This document shows, piece by piece, positions 5,207 to 12,078 of a stretch of DNA of 12,865 nucleotides. Below the pieces are notes generated by a model. The model ran no database searches, was not told the DNA's origin, and saw only the letters and a program-made list of their open reading frames with translations. The stretch is from assembly GCA_900769475.1 (NCBI GenBank), contig CAAGGQ010000195.1, forward strand, positions 1 through 12,865, read 5' to 3'. Source of the stretch: Clostridia bacterium. Its GTDB lineage: Bacteria > Bacillota > Clostridia > Oscillospirales > CAG-272. The number at the start of each line of letters is the position of its first letter. Positions within the stretch are counted from its first letter, which is position 1. The translations under genes were made by a program, and so were the position numbers.

Positions 5207-6001
5207 CTATTTTCCAAGCAAGGTTGCCAAATGGCAAAGGAGAGCGTTATAGTTCGAAAACGAATCCTTTTCCGTGTTCTTTCTGATGAACTGTTGAATG
5301 GCATGGTAAAGCTTGTTTGCGAAAAACGCGATGTTGTCGGTCTGTGCCTGTGTGTACGTTTCGGAACGAACATCCATTCCAATAAATGGAGTGTATTCCG
5401 GGAAATACGTACAAAGCAGCACCTTTTTCAGATATTCCCTGGATAAGCTCAGATTTTTTTGATAGTTCTTATCTTCAAACGGAGTTTCGCTAAAATAGAT
5501 GGCCATTCGGTAATTTGCAGAACTACGAAGCTCCTCATCCCGGGAAAGATCCAAAATGCGGGTAGCACACTCGAAGATTTGTTCGTTGATCTCTCGATGA
5601 TGGTTTCCGTTCTCAATACGATCGTGTAGCTCCTCCAGAAGCGAAAGCTGTATTTTCATCACCCGATCATCGTTCCAATATTCGGCGGCCTCCTTCAAAA
5701 ATTCCTCATATTGCTTTCTGAGGACAGAAAAATCCCCCGGTGTTTTCCCGGAATATTTCTCGGTCAATCGGCCAACGGATCGATCCTTTGACGTGCGATC
5801 CAGGCCGCACAATGCGTCCATCGAAATATGAAATACCGAGCATAGCTTGGCAACTGTTGCCACATCGGGTGCTGCCATATGATTCTCATATCTGGAGATC
5901 ATTTGCGGAGAAATAAACAACAGATCCGCAAGCTCGCCTTGCGTCATTTTGCACTCCGTTCGAAAGTGCTTGATATTCTTTCCTATGGTTTCATAAATCA
6001 T
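5207..6001 (-). CDS. XRE-family transcriptional regulator with helical C-terminus
   Basis: A 264-residue cytoplasmic regulator. The N-terminal XRE helix-turn-helix (about residues 6-64) shows MTQGELADLLFISPQMISRYE (19-39), then the usual AAPDVATVAKLCSVFHISMDAL. The rest (about 85-264) is helical and rich in charged and aromatic residues, suggesting a TPR-like or effector-sensing region of unknown ligand. The ATG at 6001 follows AGGCGG, and a good promoter ends about 25 bases upstream, so it is transcribed alone. It lies outside the element, next to the repeats and downstream of the aro operon terminator. Its composition is intermediate between element and operon. It may be a resident regulator or a relic of an earlier insertion. 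Its targets cannot be read from the sequence. Confidence 0.85.
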   Translation of the reverse strand: MIYETIGKNIKHFRTECKMTQGELADLLFISPQMISRYENHMAAPDVATVAKLCSVFHISMDALCGLDRTSKDRSVGRLTEKYSGKTPGDFSVLRKQYEEFLKEAAEYWNDDRVMKIQLSLLEELHDRIENGNHHREINEQIFECATRILDLSRDEELRSSANYRMAIYFSETPFEDKNYQKNLSLSREYLKKVLLCTYFPEYTPFIGMDVRSETYTQAQTDNIAFFANKLYHAIQQFIRKNTEKDSFSNYNALLCHLATLLGK

Positions 6002-6027
6002 AACCGCACCGCCTTTCTTTTACAAAA

Positions 6028-6056
6028 AGTATACCATAAAACACACTTCCTGTCTA
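6028..6056 (-). promoter_or_regulatory. Sigma-A promoter of the XRE regulator
   Basis: On the minus strand TAGACA (6056-6051), a 17-base spacer and TATACT (6033-6028) preceded by TGG. The start point would be near 6021, giving a leader of about 20 bases with the ribosome site AGGCGG. Confidence 0.8.
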
Positions 6057-6066
6057 CATACTGCCA

Positions 6067-6082
6067 TGCAAATTCATTTGCA
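6067..6082. promoter_or_regulatory. 16-base palindrome upstream of the regulator promoter
   Basis: TGCAAAT (6067-6073) and ATTTGCA (6076-6082) are perfect inverted arms around TC. The centre lies about 20 bases upstream of the -35 box of the XRE gene, a usual place for an operator or activator site. Autoregulation is plausible but unproven. Confidence 0.45.
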
Positions 6083-6111
6083 GAGCGCAGGAAAGAATGA
6101 CAGAAACAACG

Positions 6112-6175
6112 CCCCGAGAACCAATGGAAGCCTCTGTGAGAGCTCCAATGATTCTCGGGGATTTTTGTTTTTATC
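6112..6175. terminator. Long hairpin ending the aro/nan operon
   Basis: Arms CCCCGAGAA (6112-6120) and TTCTCGGGG (6152-6160) extend inward with imperfect pairing and a small CTCT/AGAG tip. A strong T run (6162-6172) lies on the plus-strand side. The leftward side has a weaker T-rich run, so it can stop the operon arriving from the right but looks strongest against rightward transcription. Confidence 0.75.
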
Positions 6176-7054
6176 TTAAACCGGCAGGCCGGCCTCGACC
6201 ACGGCGTGGAAGATGGCTTCCTTTTGCTCCTCGGTATAGCGCTTCATGGGAAAAGCGGCGTTGCCCACGGCAAAGCCCATCTTCTCCAGCACCACCTTGG
6301 TGGCGGGAATGGTAACGTACCGCAGAAGAGCCTCAATGATGCGATCCGCACGGGTCTGCTCCAGCTGTGCCTTGGCAATGTTTCCTTCCTTGAAATTGCG
6401 ATAGACCGATTTAATAATCTCCAGCATAAAGTTGTAGGTGGTTCCAATGCCGCCATCGGCTCCCGCATTCAAGCCCATCAGGAGCATCTCGTCGGGACCG
6501 TTGATGATGTTCATTTCTCCGTGAGTCATATCCTTGAGCTTGATCATCTCGTAATAGTTGGAGCTGGTCCACTTGATGGCGGTGATGTTATCCACCTCAA
6601 ACATGCGGGCGGCAAACTTTGCGGTAATGGGAAAGCCCGCAGAAGGATTGTAGTAGATCATCATGGGGATGTGCACCGCCTCGGCCAGCGCCTTGTAGTA
6701 ATTGTAAACGTCATCCTCGTCGTAGCGGAAGAAAAGAGGGGGCGTTGCCGAAATGGCGTTGGCACCGCAAGCCTCGGCGTGCTTTGCCAGGGCGATAGCG
6801 TCCTTGAAATCGGCCGCCGCCACCTGTACGATACAGGGCTTGCGACCGTGAACGGCACGAATGGCCTCCTCGGCCAGCACCATGCGCTCCTCGGTCTTCA
6901 GGGCCAGTCCCTCTCCCGTAGCGCCGCCAACGTAAAAACCGTCGGCATCCCGTTCCAGAAGGTATTCGATCAGGGAACGAAGTACAGGAACGTTGATGGT
7001 TTCATCTTCCTTGAGCGGCGTAACCAACGCCGGCATAATTCCTTCAAATTTCAT
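6176..7054 (-). CDS. nanA: N-acetylneuraminate lyase (DHDPS/NAL family)
   Basis: A cytoplasmic TIM-barrel class I aldolase that would split N-acetylneuraminate into N-acetylmannosamine and pyruvate. It has 292 residues, normal for the family. The carboxylate-binding loop is GGATGE (43-48); the Tyr region is MIYYNPSAG (Y134/Y135) and the Schiff-base lysine is K161 in AIKWTSS. The stretch NGPDEMLLMGLNAGADGGIG followed by TTYN matches the N-acetylneuraminate lyase signature (NGYDE...GADGGIGSTYN in E. coli NanA) far better than DapA. Small departures are P for the Y before DE and T for S after GIG. GGAG lies 8 bases before the ATG, which overlaps the preceding gene by 11 bases. A related 2-keto-3-deoxy acid aldolase cannot be excluded. 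Confidence 0.8.
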   Translation of the reverse strand: MKFEGIMPALVTPLKEDETINVPVLRSLIEYLLERDADGFYVGGATGEGLALKTEERMVLAEEAIRAVHGRKPCIVQVAAADFKDAIALAKHAEACGANAISATPPLFFRYDEDDVYNYYKALAEAVHIPMMIYYNPSAGFPITAKFAARMFEVDNITAIKWTSSNYYEMIKLKDMTHGEMNIINGPDEMLLMGLNAGADGGIGTTYNFMLEIIKSVYRNFKEGNIAKAQLEQTRADRIIEALLRYVTIPATKVVLEKMGFAVGNAAFPMKRYTEEQKEAIFHAVVEAGLPV

Positions 7055-8135
7055 TTTCTAATCTCCATTTCTGTTGCATAATTACGGCGGGCTCACCCGG
7101 GGCGGGATGCGCATAGAAGACGGTGAGAAGGCTCCTGTCCTTCAGCTCCACCGTGGAGGGATAGCCCAGATCCGAGCTGACCTCGTTGACGTAAAGATCG
7201 TGGTCGGGTTCCCACGTGGCGCCTCCATCCTTGCTGAGCATGGCCTTCACTCCAAAGGGGGCTACCCGACGGGCATAGGTGCAGATCAGCACGCCAGAGG
7301 AATGCCTAAGCAGATGTGGAGGAGAGCCTCCGCGGCGATCCAGGAGCCGGATCGGCTTGGTCCAAGTTCTGCCGCCGTCCAAGGATTCGGACTGAAAGAT
7401 GGTAAAAATGTTATTTTTCGTTCCCTTGGTCTGCATACGAATGTGCACCAGGATCCGTCCGTCCTCCAGAACAATGGCGTGGGGCTCGCAGGAAAGAGGA
7501 TACTCTCCATCCATTTCCACGTTTTCGATCTCGCCCAGGTATTCCATGGAGCCGTCGGGATAGATCCGGTGAGCCTCCACGCACTCCTTCCCTTCCTTGG
7601 GAAGCTTTTGCGAATGGAAAGTGCGTCCCACCCAAAGCATTGTGCCATCGGGAAGCTCCACGGGGCCATGGGGAGAGGTAACAGGGCTTTTTTGCTTTTT
7701 ATCAAAGGTGACACCGCCGTCACGGCTGATGCGGAACCAGGCACCCAGGGCCTCTGCCTCCTCTTCGGGAGTCACCGTATCCAGGTAGGAAAGGCGATAC
7801 GCATCTTCCCCGGCCTTTCGCCGCTGAAAGTCCAATACGTTGTTAAAGGAGGTAACGATTACCCCTTTTTCTCCAAAGGTGGCAATGCCGCCGTCACGGT
7901 CGTCCAACACCGTGTCGATCACGGGGGCGGGGAGAGTGTAGGTCTTTCCCTCATCCTCACTGTAGGAGATCACGGTCTTTCCAAAAGGACAAATATGCTG
8001 CAAGCGAAAGCCCGAAGCCACCACCGCCAGCTTTCCGTTTTGCAGGCAAGCCACGGTAGGCCAGGCAAAATAATTGTGCTTGCTTTCCGGGTTGCTCATA
8101 ATGATTTCGGGAGATCCCTCAAGAAGAATTTTCAT
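7044..8135 (-). CDS. Sialidase-like BNR/Asp-box protein, cytoplasmic
   Basis: A 363-residue six-bladed beta-propeller of the sialidase superfamily. Four Asp-boxes (S-x-D-x-G-x-T-aromatic) are visible: SEDEGKTY (59-66), SRDGGVTF, SLDGGRTW and SKDGGATW. A GYPSTVELKDRSLLTVFY segment near the end resembles the region of the sialidase nucleophile Tyr. There is no signal peptide, so it acts inside the cell, unlike secreted gut sialidases. The classical FRIP motif is not seen; the N-terminus has NYFAWPTVACLQNGK instead. GGAGGT precedes the ATG, 18 bases after the aldo/keto reductase gene. Being coupled to an N-acetylneuraminate lyase gene suggests it trims imported sialosides or related acid sugars. 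Substrate and even hydrolase activity are inferred. Confidence 0.8.
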   Translation of the reverse strand: MKILLEGSPEIIMSNPESKHNYFAWPTVACLQNGKLAVVASGFRLQHICPFGKTVISYSEDEGKTYTLPAPVIDTVLDDRDGGIATFGEKGVIVTSFNNVLDFQRRKAGEDAYRLSYLDTVTPEEEAEALGAWFRISRDGGVTFDKKQKSPVTSPHGPVELPDGTMLWVGRTFHSQKLPKEGKECVEAHRIYPDGSMEYLGEIENVEMDGEYPLSCEPHAIVLEDGRILVHIRMQTKGTKNNIFTIFQSESLDGGRTWTKPIRLLDRRGGSPPHLLRHSSGVLICTYARRVAPFGVKAMLSKDGGATWEPDHDLYVNEVSSDLGYPSTVELKDRSLLTVFYAHPAPGEPAVIMQQKWRLENEI

Positions 8136-8153
8136 AGGATGGATACCTCCGAA

Positions 8154-9260
8154 TTATTCAAATGCCTTGGCCACCTGCTTCAGCGCTGCAGGAATCCGAA
8201 TGTGCTGGGGACAAGCCTTGACACACTTTCGACATCCGATGCAATCGGAAGCCTTGCCGTAGTTTTGAACGGCCTCGGTGTATTCAGCCTTCAGCGCCGC
8301 GGGGTCGGCGTTGGTGCGCAACGCGTTATAAAGAGAAAAATATTTAGGGATCTCGATCTGCTTGGGACAGCCCTCCACGCAGTAACGGCAGGCGGTGCAG
8401 GCCACGGCGATATCCTCGTGGATAATCTGCACGGCCTTCCAAAGAAGCTCGATCTCCTCCCCCTTCAAGGGCGTGAATTCACTCATGTAGCTCATGTTGT
8501 CCTGCAGCTGCTCCATGTTGGACATGCCCGAGAGCACCATAATTACATTTTGGCATCCGGCGGCAAAGCGAATGGCCCAGGAGGCCGGCGACCAATCGGT
8601 GTGGGCCGAGGTCATCAGCGCGGTCACTCGCGCGGGAACATTGGCAAGCATGCCTCCCTTGACCGGTTCCATAACGATGATGTCCTTTCCGTGCTTCAGG
8701 CAGACCTCGTAGCACTTGCGGGACTGGATGCTTTCGCTTTCCCAATCCATATAGTTCAGCTGGATCTGCACGAAATCCACCTCGGGATGATCCTGCAGAA
8801 TGCCGTCCAGGACTTCAGCAGTATCGTGGAAGGAAAAGCCCATCTTGCGTACCTTGCCCTCCGCCTTCAGCTGAGAAACAAATCCAAAGCTATCAAACCG
8901 CTTGGCCTTTTCGTAGTTCTCCACGTCCAGACAATGGATCAGATAGTAATCGAAATATTCCACGCCGCACTTTTCCAGCTGCTCGGCAAAAATGCGCTCC
9001 TGGTCACCGTCTGCCTTGAGCTGCATGCTGGGGAGCTTATCGGCCAGCAGGAAGGACTCTCTGGGATGACGCTTGACCAGGCCCTCCCGCACGAAGATCT
9101 CACTTTGATAAGAGTGATACATATACGCCGTATCAAAATAGGTAAATCCGGCGGCCAGATAGGCATCGACCATGGCCTTAAACTGCTCCAGGTCCACCGA
9201 CTTGTTATCCTCCGGGTTCAACAGCGGCAACCGCATGGTGCCAAATCCAAGTTTTTTCAT
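8154..9260 (-). CDS. Aldo/keto reductase with C-terminal 2x[4Fe-4S] domain
   Basis: A 368-residue predicted oxidoreductase of the COG1453 type. The N-terminal aldo/keto reductase barrel carries the full catalytic tetrad: D43 and Y48 (FDTAYMYH), K75 (LADKLPS) and H109 (YYLIHCLD). The C-terminal ferredoxin-like domain has two clusters: C288, C291, C294, C298 and C340, C343, C346, C350, each followed by P. This layout suggests electron exchange between a carbonyl/alcohol substrate and ferredoxin or another carrier in an anaerobe; the substrate is unknown. Its ATG overlaps the aroQ stop (ATGA), so translation is coupled to the shikimate genes. AAGG precedes the start. A sugar or quinate-type substrate would suit its neighbours, but nothing decides this. 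Confidence 0.88.
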   Translation of the reverse strand: MKKLGFGTMRLPLLNPEDNKSVDLEQFKAMVDAYLAAGFTYFDTAYMYHSYQSEIFVREGLVKRHPRESFLLADKLPSMQLKADGDQERIFAEQLEKCGVEYFDYYLIHCLDVENYEKAKRFDSFGFVSQLKAEGKVRKMGFSFHDTAEVLDGILQDHPEVDFVQIQLNYMDWESESIQSRKCYEVCLKHGKDIIVMEPVKGGMLANVPARVTALMTSAHTDWSPASWAIRFAAGCQNVIMVLSGMSNMEQLQDNMSYMSEFTPLKGEEIELLWKAVQIIHEDIAVACTACRYCVEGCPKQIEIPKYFSLYNALRTNADPAALKAEYTEAVQNYGKASDCIGCRKCVKACPQHIRIPAALKQVAKAFE

Positions 9261-9712
9261 AGTTTCCCTTCCTTTTCGTGATTGTATTTTTCTGTTAAAA
9301 AATCAATTGCCTCCAGATACCCCGCAACGCCGTGTCCCGTGATGGTTGCTTGGCAGGCGGCGCGAATGTAGCTGACCTGGCGAAATGCCTCCCGCTCCTC
9401 CACCTTGGAGATATGCACCTCCACCGTGGGCAGGGACACCGACTTGACGGCATCCAGGAGCGCGATGCTGGTATGGGTATAGGCACCGGGATTGATGACG
9501 ATCCCGTCCACGCCCTCGTAATAGGCTCTTTGAATGTAGTCCACCAGATCGCCCTCATGGTTGGATTGCAGGCAGGTGACCTCGATCCCCTTCTCCATGC
9601 AATGGGCCTCGATCATGGCACAGAGATCGGCGTAGGTGGTGGTTCCGTAGTGCCCTGGCTCTCGAATTCCAAGAAAATTCAGGTTCGGGCCGTTGATCAC
9701 AAACAGTTTCAT
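9257..9712 (-). CDS. aroQ: 3-dehydroquinate dehydratase, type II
   Basis: Converts 3-dehydroquinate to 3-dehydroshikimate, step three of the shikimate pathway. The 151 residues from the ATG at 9712 match the small dodecameric type II family. The N-terminus is MKLFVINGPNLNFLG, with R17 and catalytic Y22 in REPGHYG, N74 in INPGAYTHTS, catalytic H100 in VEVHISKVEEREAFR, and R107. A longer TTG start at 9724 is rejected: the ATG has GGAG 6 bases upstream and overlaps the aroE-aroK stop (ATGA). The stop in turn overlaps the next gene. Nothing is missing. Confidence 0.96.
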   Translation of the reverse strand: MKLFVINGPNLNFLGIREPGHYGTTTYADLCAMIEAHCMEKGIEVTCLQSNHEGDLVDYIQRAYYEGVDGIVINPGAYTHTSIALLDAVKSVSLPTVEVHISKVEEREAFRQVSYIRAACQATITGHGVAGYLEAIDFLTEKYNHEKEGKL

Positions 9713-10971
9713 AATTGACTCCAATCCCGTTCAATGGCAAGGGCGACCTCCTCGGGGGTGCCCGTAACCGCAACGCGGCAATCTGCCGTGGAACAGTAGC
9801 GATGGTAACGCTCCTCGTAGCGTTTTTGAATGGCCTCGGCCGAGGAAGCCAGAGGGCGATCCTCGGTGGGAAGCAGCTCCTCCAGAGGGCGATCCAGGAA
9901 GTAGATCCTTCCGTTGCGCCGCAGAGCGTTGATATTCTCGTCTTTCAGGATGGCGCCCCCGCCCGTGGCAATGAGCAATCCATTGCGCTGGGTGGCCTGC
10001 TCCTTGAGCACGCGGGTCTCCCGGGCACGGAAGCCCTCCTCTCCCTCGGCGTCAAAGATCTCGGGAATCGTTCTTCCCGCATCCTTGACGATGGCGGCGT
10101 CCAGATCAAAGAGCTCTAGCTCCAGTTGACGGGCCAAAAGGGCTCCCACGGTGCTCTTACCGCATCCGGGCATGCCCGTGAGCACCAGGTTCTCCTTTTG
10201 CCGCAGCAAACGGCGGTAGATGCGCTCCGCAATTTTCCCGGGATAGGTAACGTCCAAAAAGATCTCCGATGCCCGTACCGCTTGGGCTACCAGCATAAAG
10301 AGTCCTCCCTCGGCTGGGATCCCGCGGGCGCGGGCATCCAGCACCAGCTGGGAACGAAGAGGATTGTACACCGCGTCCACCACCCCCTCCAGGGCGGGAA
10401 AGCGGGAAACGTCCACGGCGGCGGCCGCCATGGTCTCGGTCCCGTCGGGATAGGGATACATGCCGCAGGGAGTGGTGTTGATCACGATCTGCAGGTCGGT
10501 GTGTTCCTCATAGAGCTGCTCGTAGGAAATGGTGGTCTTGGTTTCCCGTCGGCTCACGCAGAGCACGGGATCGGCCCCCATGGATCTTGCCACCGCCAGC
10601 GCGGTGCGGGAGGTTCCTCCGCTTCCCAGCACCGCCACCTTTTTGTCCTCCAAGGAGAGTCCCAAGCGACGGATCAGAGCGCTCATGCCGTAAAAATCGG
10701 TATTGTATCCGTACAGCCTTCCCTCGCGGTTGACCACGGTATTGACGGCGCCAATGGCCTTGGCCTGCTCGCTGATCCAATAGAGATGAGGGATTACCTT
10801 CTCCTTGTAGGGAATGGTGACGTTAATGCCGCGAAAGCGCCGTTGCGTTAGAAATGCATCCAGCTCATTGGCCGGCACCTCGCAAATCTCGTAGGGGTAG
10901 TCCCCCAGGGCATGGTGGATCTCGGCGGAAAAGCTGTGCTTTAAATGTTCTCCAATACATCCGTATTGCAT
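9709..10971 (-). CDS. aroE-aroK: Shikimate dehydrogenase-shikimate kinase fusion
   Basis: One 420-residue chain joins two consecutive pathway steps: NADPH reduction of 3-dehydroshikimate to shikimate, then phosphorylation to shikimate 3-phosphate. The AroE part (1 to about 255) has S13/S15 in HSFS, NVTIPYK with catalytic K56, N77, D92 in GYNTDFYG, the dinucleotide loop GSGGTS (116-121) with SRR (140-142), and GGLFMLVAQA near its end. The AroK part (about 259-420) has Walker A GMPGCGKST (266-274), FDLDAAI for shikimate and Mg binding, ATGGGAIL and the lid DRPLA. Both sets of catalytic residues are intact and there is no stop or frameshift at the joint, which is only a few residues long. AAAGGA precedes the ATG. 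Substrate handover between the two sites is plausible. Confidence 0.95.
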   Translation of the reverse strand: MQYGCIGEHLKHSFSAEIHHALGDYPYEICEVPANELDAFLTQRRFRGINVTIPYKEKVIPHLYWISEQAKAIGAVNTVVNREGRLYGYNTDFYGMSALIRRLGLSLEDKKVAVLGSGGTSRTALAVARSMGADPVLCVSRRETKTTISYEQLYEEHTDLQIVINTTPCGMYPYPDGTETMAAAAVDVSRFPALEGVVDAVYNPLRSQLVLDARARGIPAEGGLFMLVAQAVRASEIFLDVTYPGKIAERIYRRLLRQKENLVLTGMPGCGKSTVGALLARQLELELFDLDAAIVKDAGRTIPEIFDAEGEEGFRARETRVLKEQATQRNGLLIATGGGAILKDENINALRRNGRIYFLDRPLEELLPTEDRPLASSAEAIQKRYEERYHRYCSTADCRVAVTGTPEEVALAIERDWSQL

Positions 10972-10991
10972 CGTGTTTGGTTCCTTTTTTC

Positions 10992-12077
10992 TCAGGGTCT
11001 GAAATAATCGGTGCCGTAGCGCTGTGCCAGAAGATCACACAGCACCAGGGCGGTAACGCTGTCCACCACCACGCGGGCACGGTGAACGATGGCAGGATCG
11101 TGCCGCCCCTGCAAGGAGAGGACGCGCTCCTCCTTTTGGTACATATCCACCGTTTTCTGCTCCCGGAAGATGGAGGGAGTGGGCTTGACGGCACAGCGGA
11201 AGATCAGGGGCATACCGTTGGTAATGCCGCCGTTGATGCCGCCGTTGTGATTGGTAGCAGTAACAATGCGGCCCTCGGACATCCGAAAAGCGTCGTTCAT
11301 TTCGCTCCCCCGTCCCTCTGCCATGGCAAAGCCATCTCCAAACTCCACGCCCTTGACGGCGGGAATTCCAAAGAGCGCGTGGGAAAGCAGGCCCTCCACC
11401 GTATCAAACCAGGGCTCGCCTACCCCGGCAGGGAGACCAAGCACGGCGGTTTCCAGGATCCCGCCCACGCTGTCGCCCTCGGCGGCGGCACGGGCAATGG
11501 CCTCTTGCATAGCATGGCCGGCGGCAGGATCCAGCACGGCAAATGAGGACGCGGAAAGCGCCGCCAGATCGGCCTGCAGATCTCCCAGTGGACGATCCTC
11601 CACCCCGGCAACCCGCCAAAGATGGGTACCAATGCGGATCCCCTTATGCCCGAGGGCCGAGAGAAGAATGGCCCCCGCGGCTACCAGAGCCGCCGTGATA
11701 CGTCCCGAAAAATGACCGCCGCCACGGTAATCCTGAAAACCGTGATATTTACATTCCGCCGTATAATCGGCATGTCCCGGACGGGGCAACTCGGGGGTAT
11801 AATCCTTGCTTTTGGTATTGGTGTTGGGAATAAGAATCGTCAGAGGCGTCCCCGTGGTACGTCCCTGAAACAGACCGCTGACGATCTGAAATTCATCGGT
11901 CTCCACCCGCGCCGTGGAGATCCTTCCCGCAGGGCGCCGCAGGGTCAGCTGGTGGCGAAGGAAGTCCTCGTCCACCGGAATCCCGGGAGCCAGGCCGTCC
12001 AGCACGGCACCAATCTGCACACCGTGACTCTCCCCAAAAAGGGTCAGGCTAATGCTTTGTCCAAAGGTATTTTTCAC
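10992..12077 (-). CDS. aroC: Chorismate synthase
   Basis: Converts 5-enolpyruvylshikimate 3-phosphate to chorismate with reduced FMN, the last step of the shared pathway. It has 361 residues, normal for the family. The start is a GTG at 12077 giving (M)KNTFGQSISLTLFGESHG; upstream in-frame codons lie inside aroB and are not homologous. An AGGGGG ribosome site lies about 9 bases upstream. Signatures seen are FGESHG, RRPAGRISTARVETDEF, RPGHADYT, then KYHGFQDYRGGGHFSGRIT, RGSEMND, NHNGGINGG and GRHDP near the C-terminus. It starts 1 base after the aroB stop, so translation is coupled. The C-terminal LLAQRYGTDYF is short, without extension. Confidence 0.95.
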   Translation of the reverse strand: MKNTFGQSISLTLFGESHGVQIGAVLDGLAPGIPVDEDFLRHQLTLRRPAGRISTARVETDEFQIVSGLFQGRTTGTPLTILIPNTNTKSKDYTPELPRPGHADYTAECKYHGFQDYRGGGHFSGRITAALVAAGAILLSALGHKGIRIGTHLWRVAGVEDRPLGDLQADLAALSASSFAVLDPAAGHAMQEAIARAAAEGDSVGGILETAVLGLPAGVGEPWFDTVEGLLSHALFGIPAVKGVEFGDGFAMAEGRGSEMNDAFRMSEGRIVTATNHNGGINGGITNGMPLIFRCAVKPTPSIFREQKTVDMYQKEERVLSLQGRHDPAIVHRARVVVDSVTALVLCDLLAQRYGTDYFRP

Positions 12078-12078
12078 G

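Noticed and set aside
6206..7081. 291-codon plus-strand frame opposite the lyase gene
   Set aside because: It is antisense to a well-supported N-acetylneuraminate lyase gene, has no ribosome site, and is repetitive in G, H and V as expected for a shadow frame.
7074..9281. 735-codon open frame on the plus strand
   Set aside because: It lies opposite the sialidase-like and aldo/keto reductase genes, which have clear motifs. The long frame is a by-product of GC-rich codon use and has no domain of its own.
10126..11546. Two plus-strand frames opposite aroE-aroK and aroC
   Set aside because: Both are antisense to conserved enzymes with intact catalytic motifs and have no recognisable protein features.
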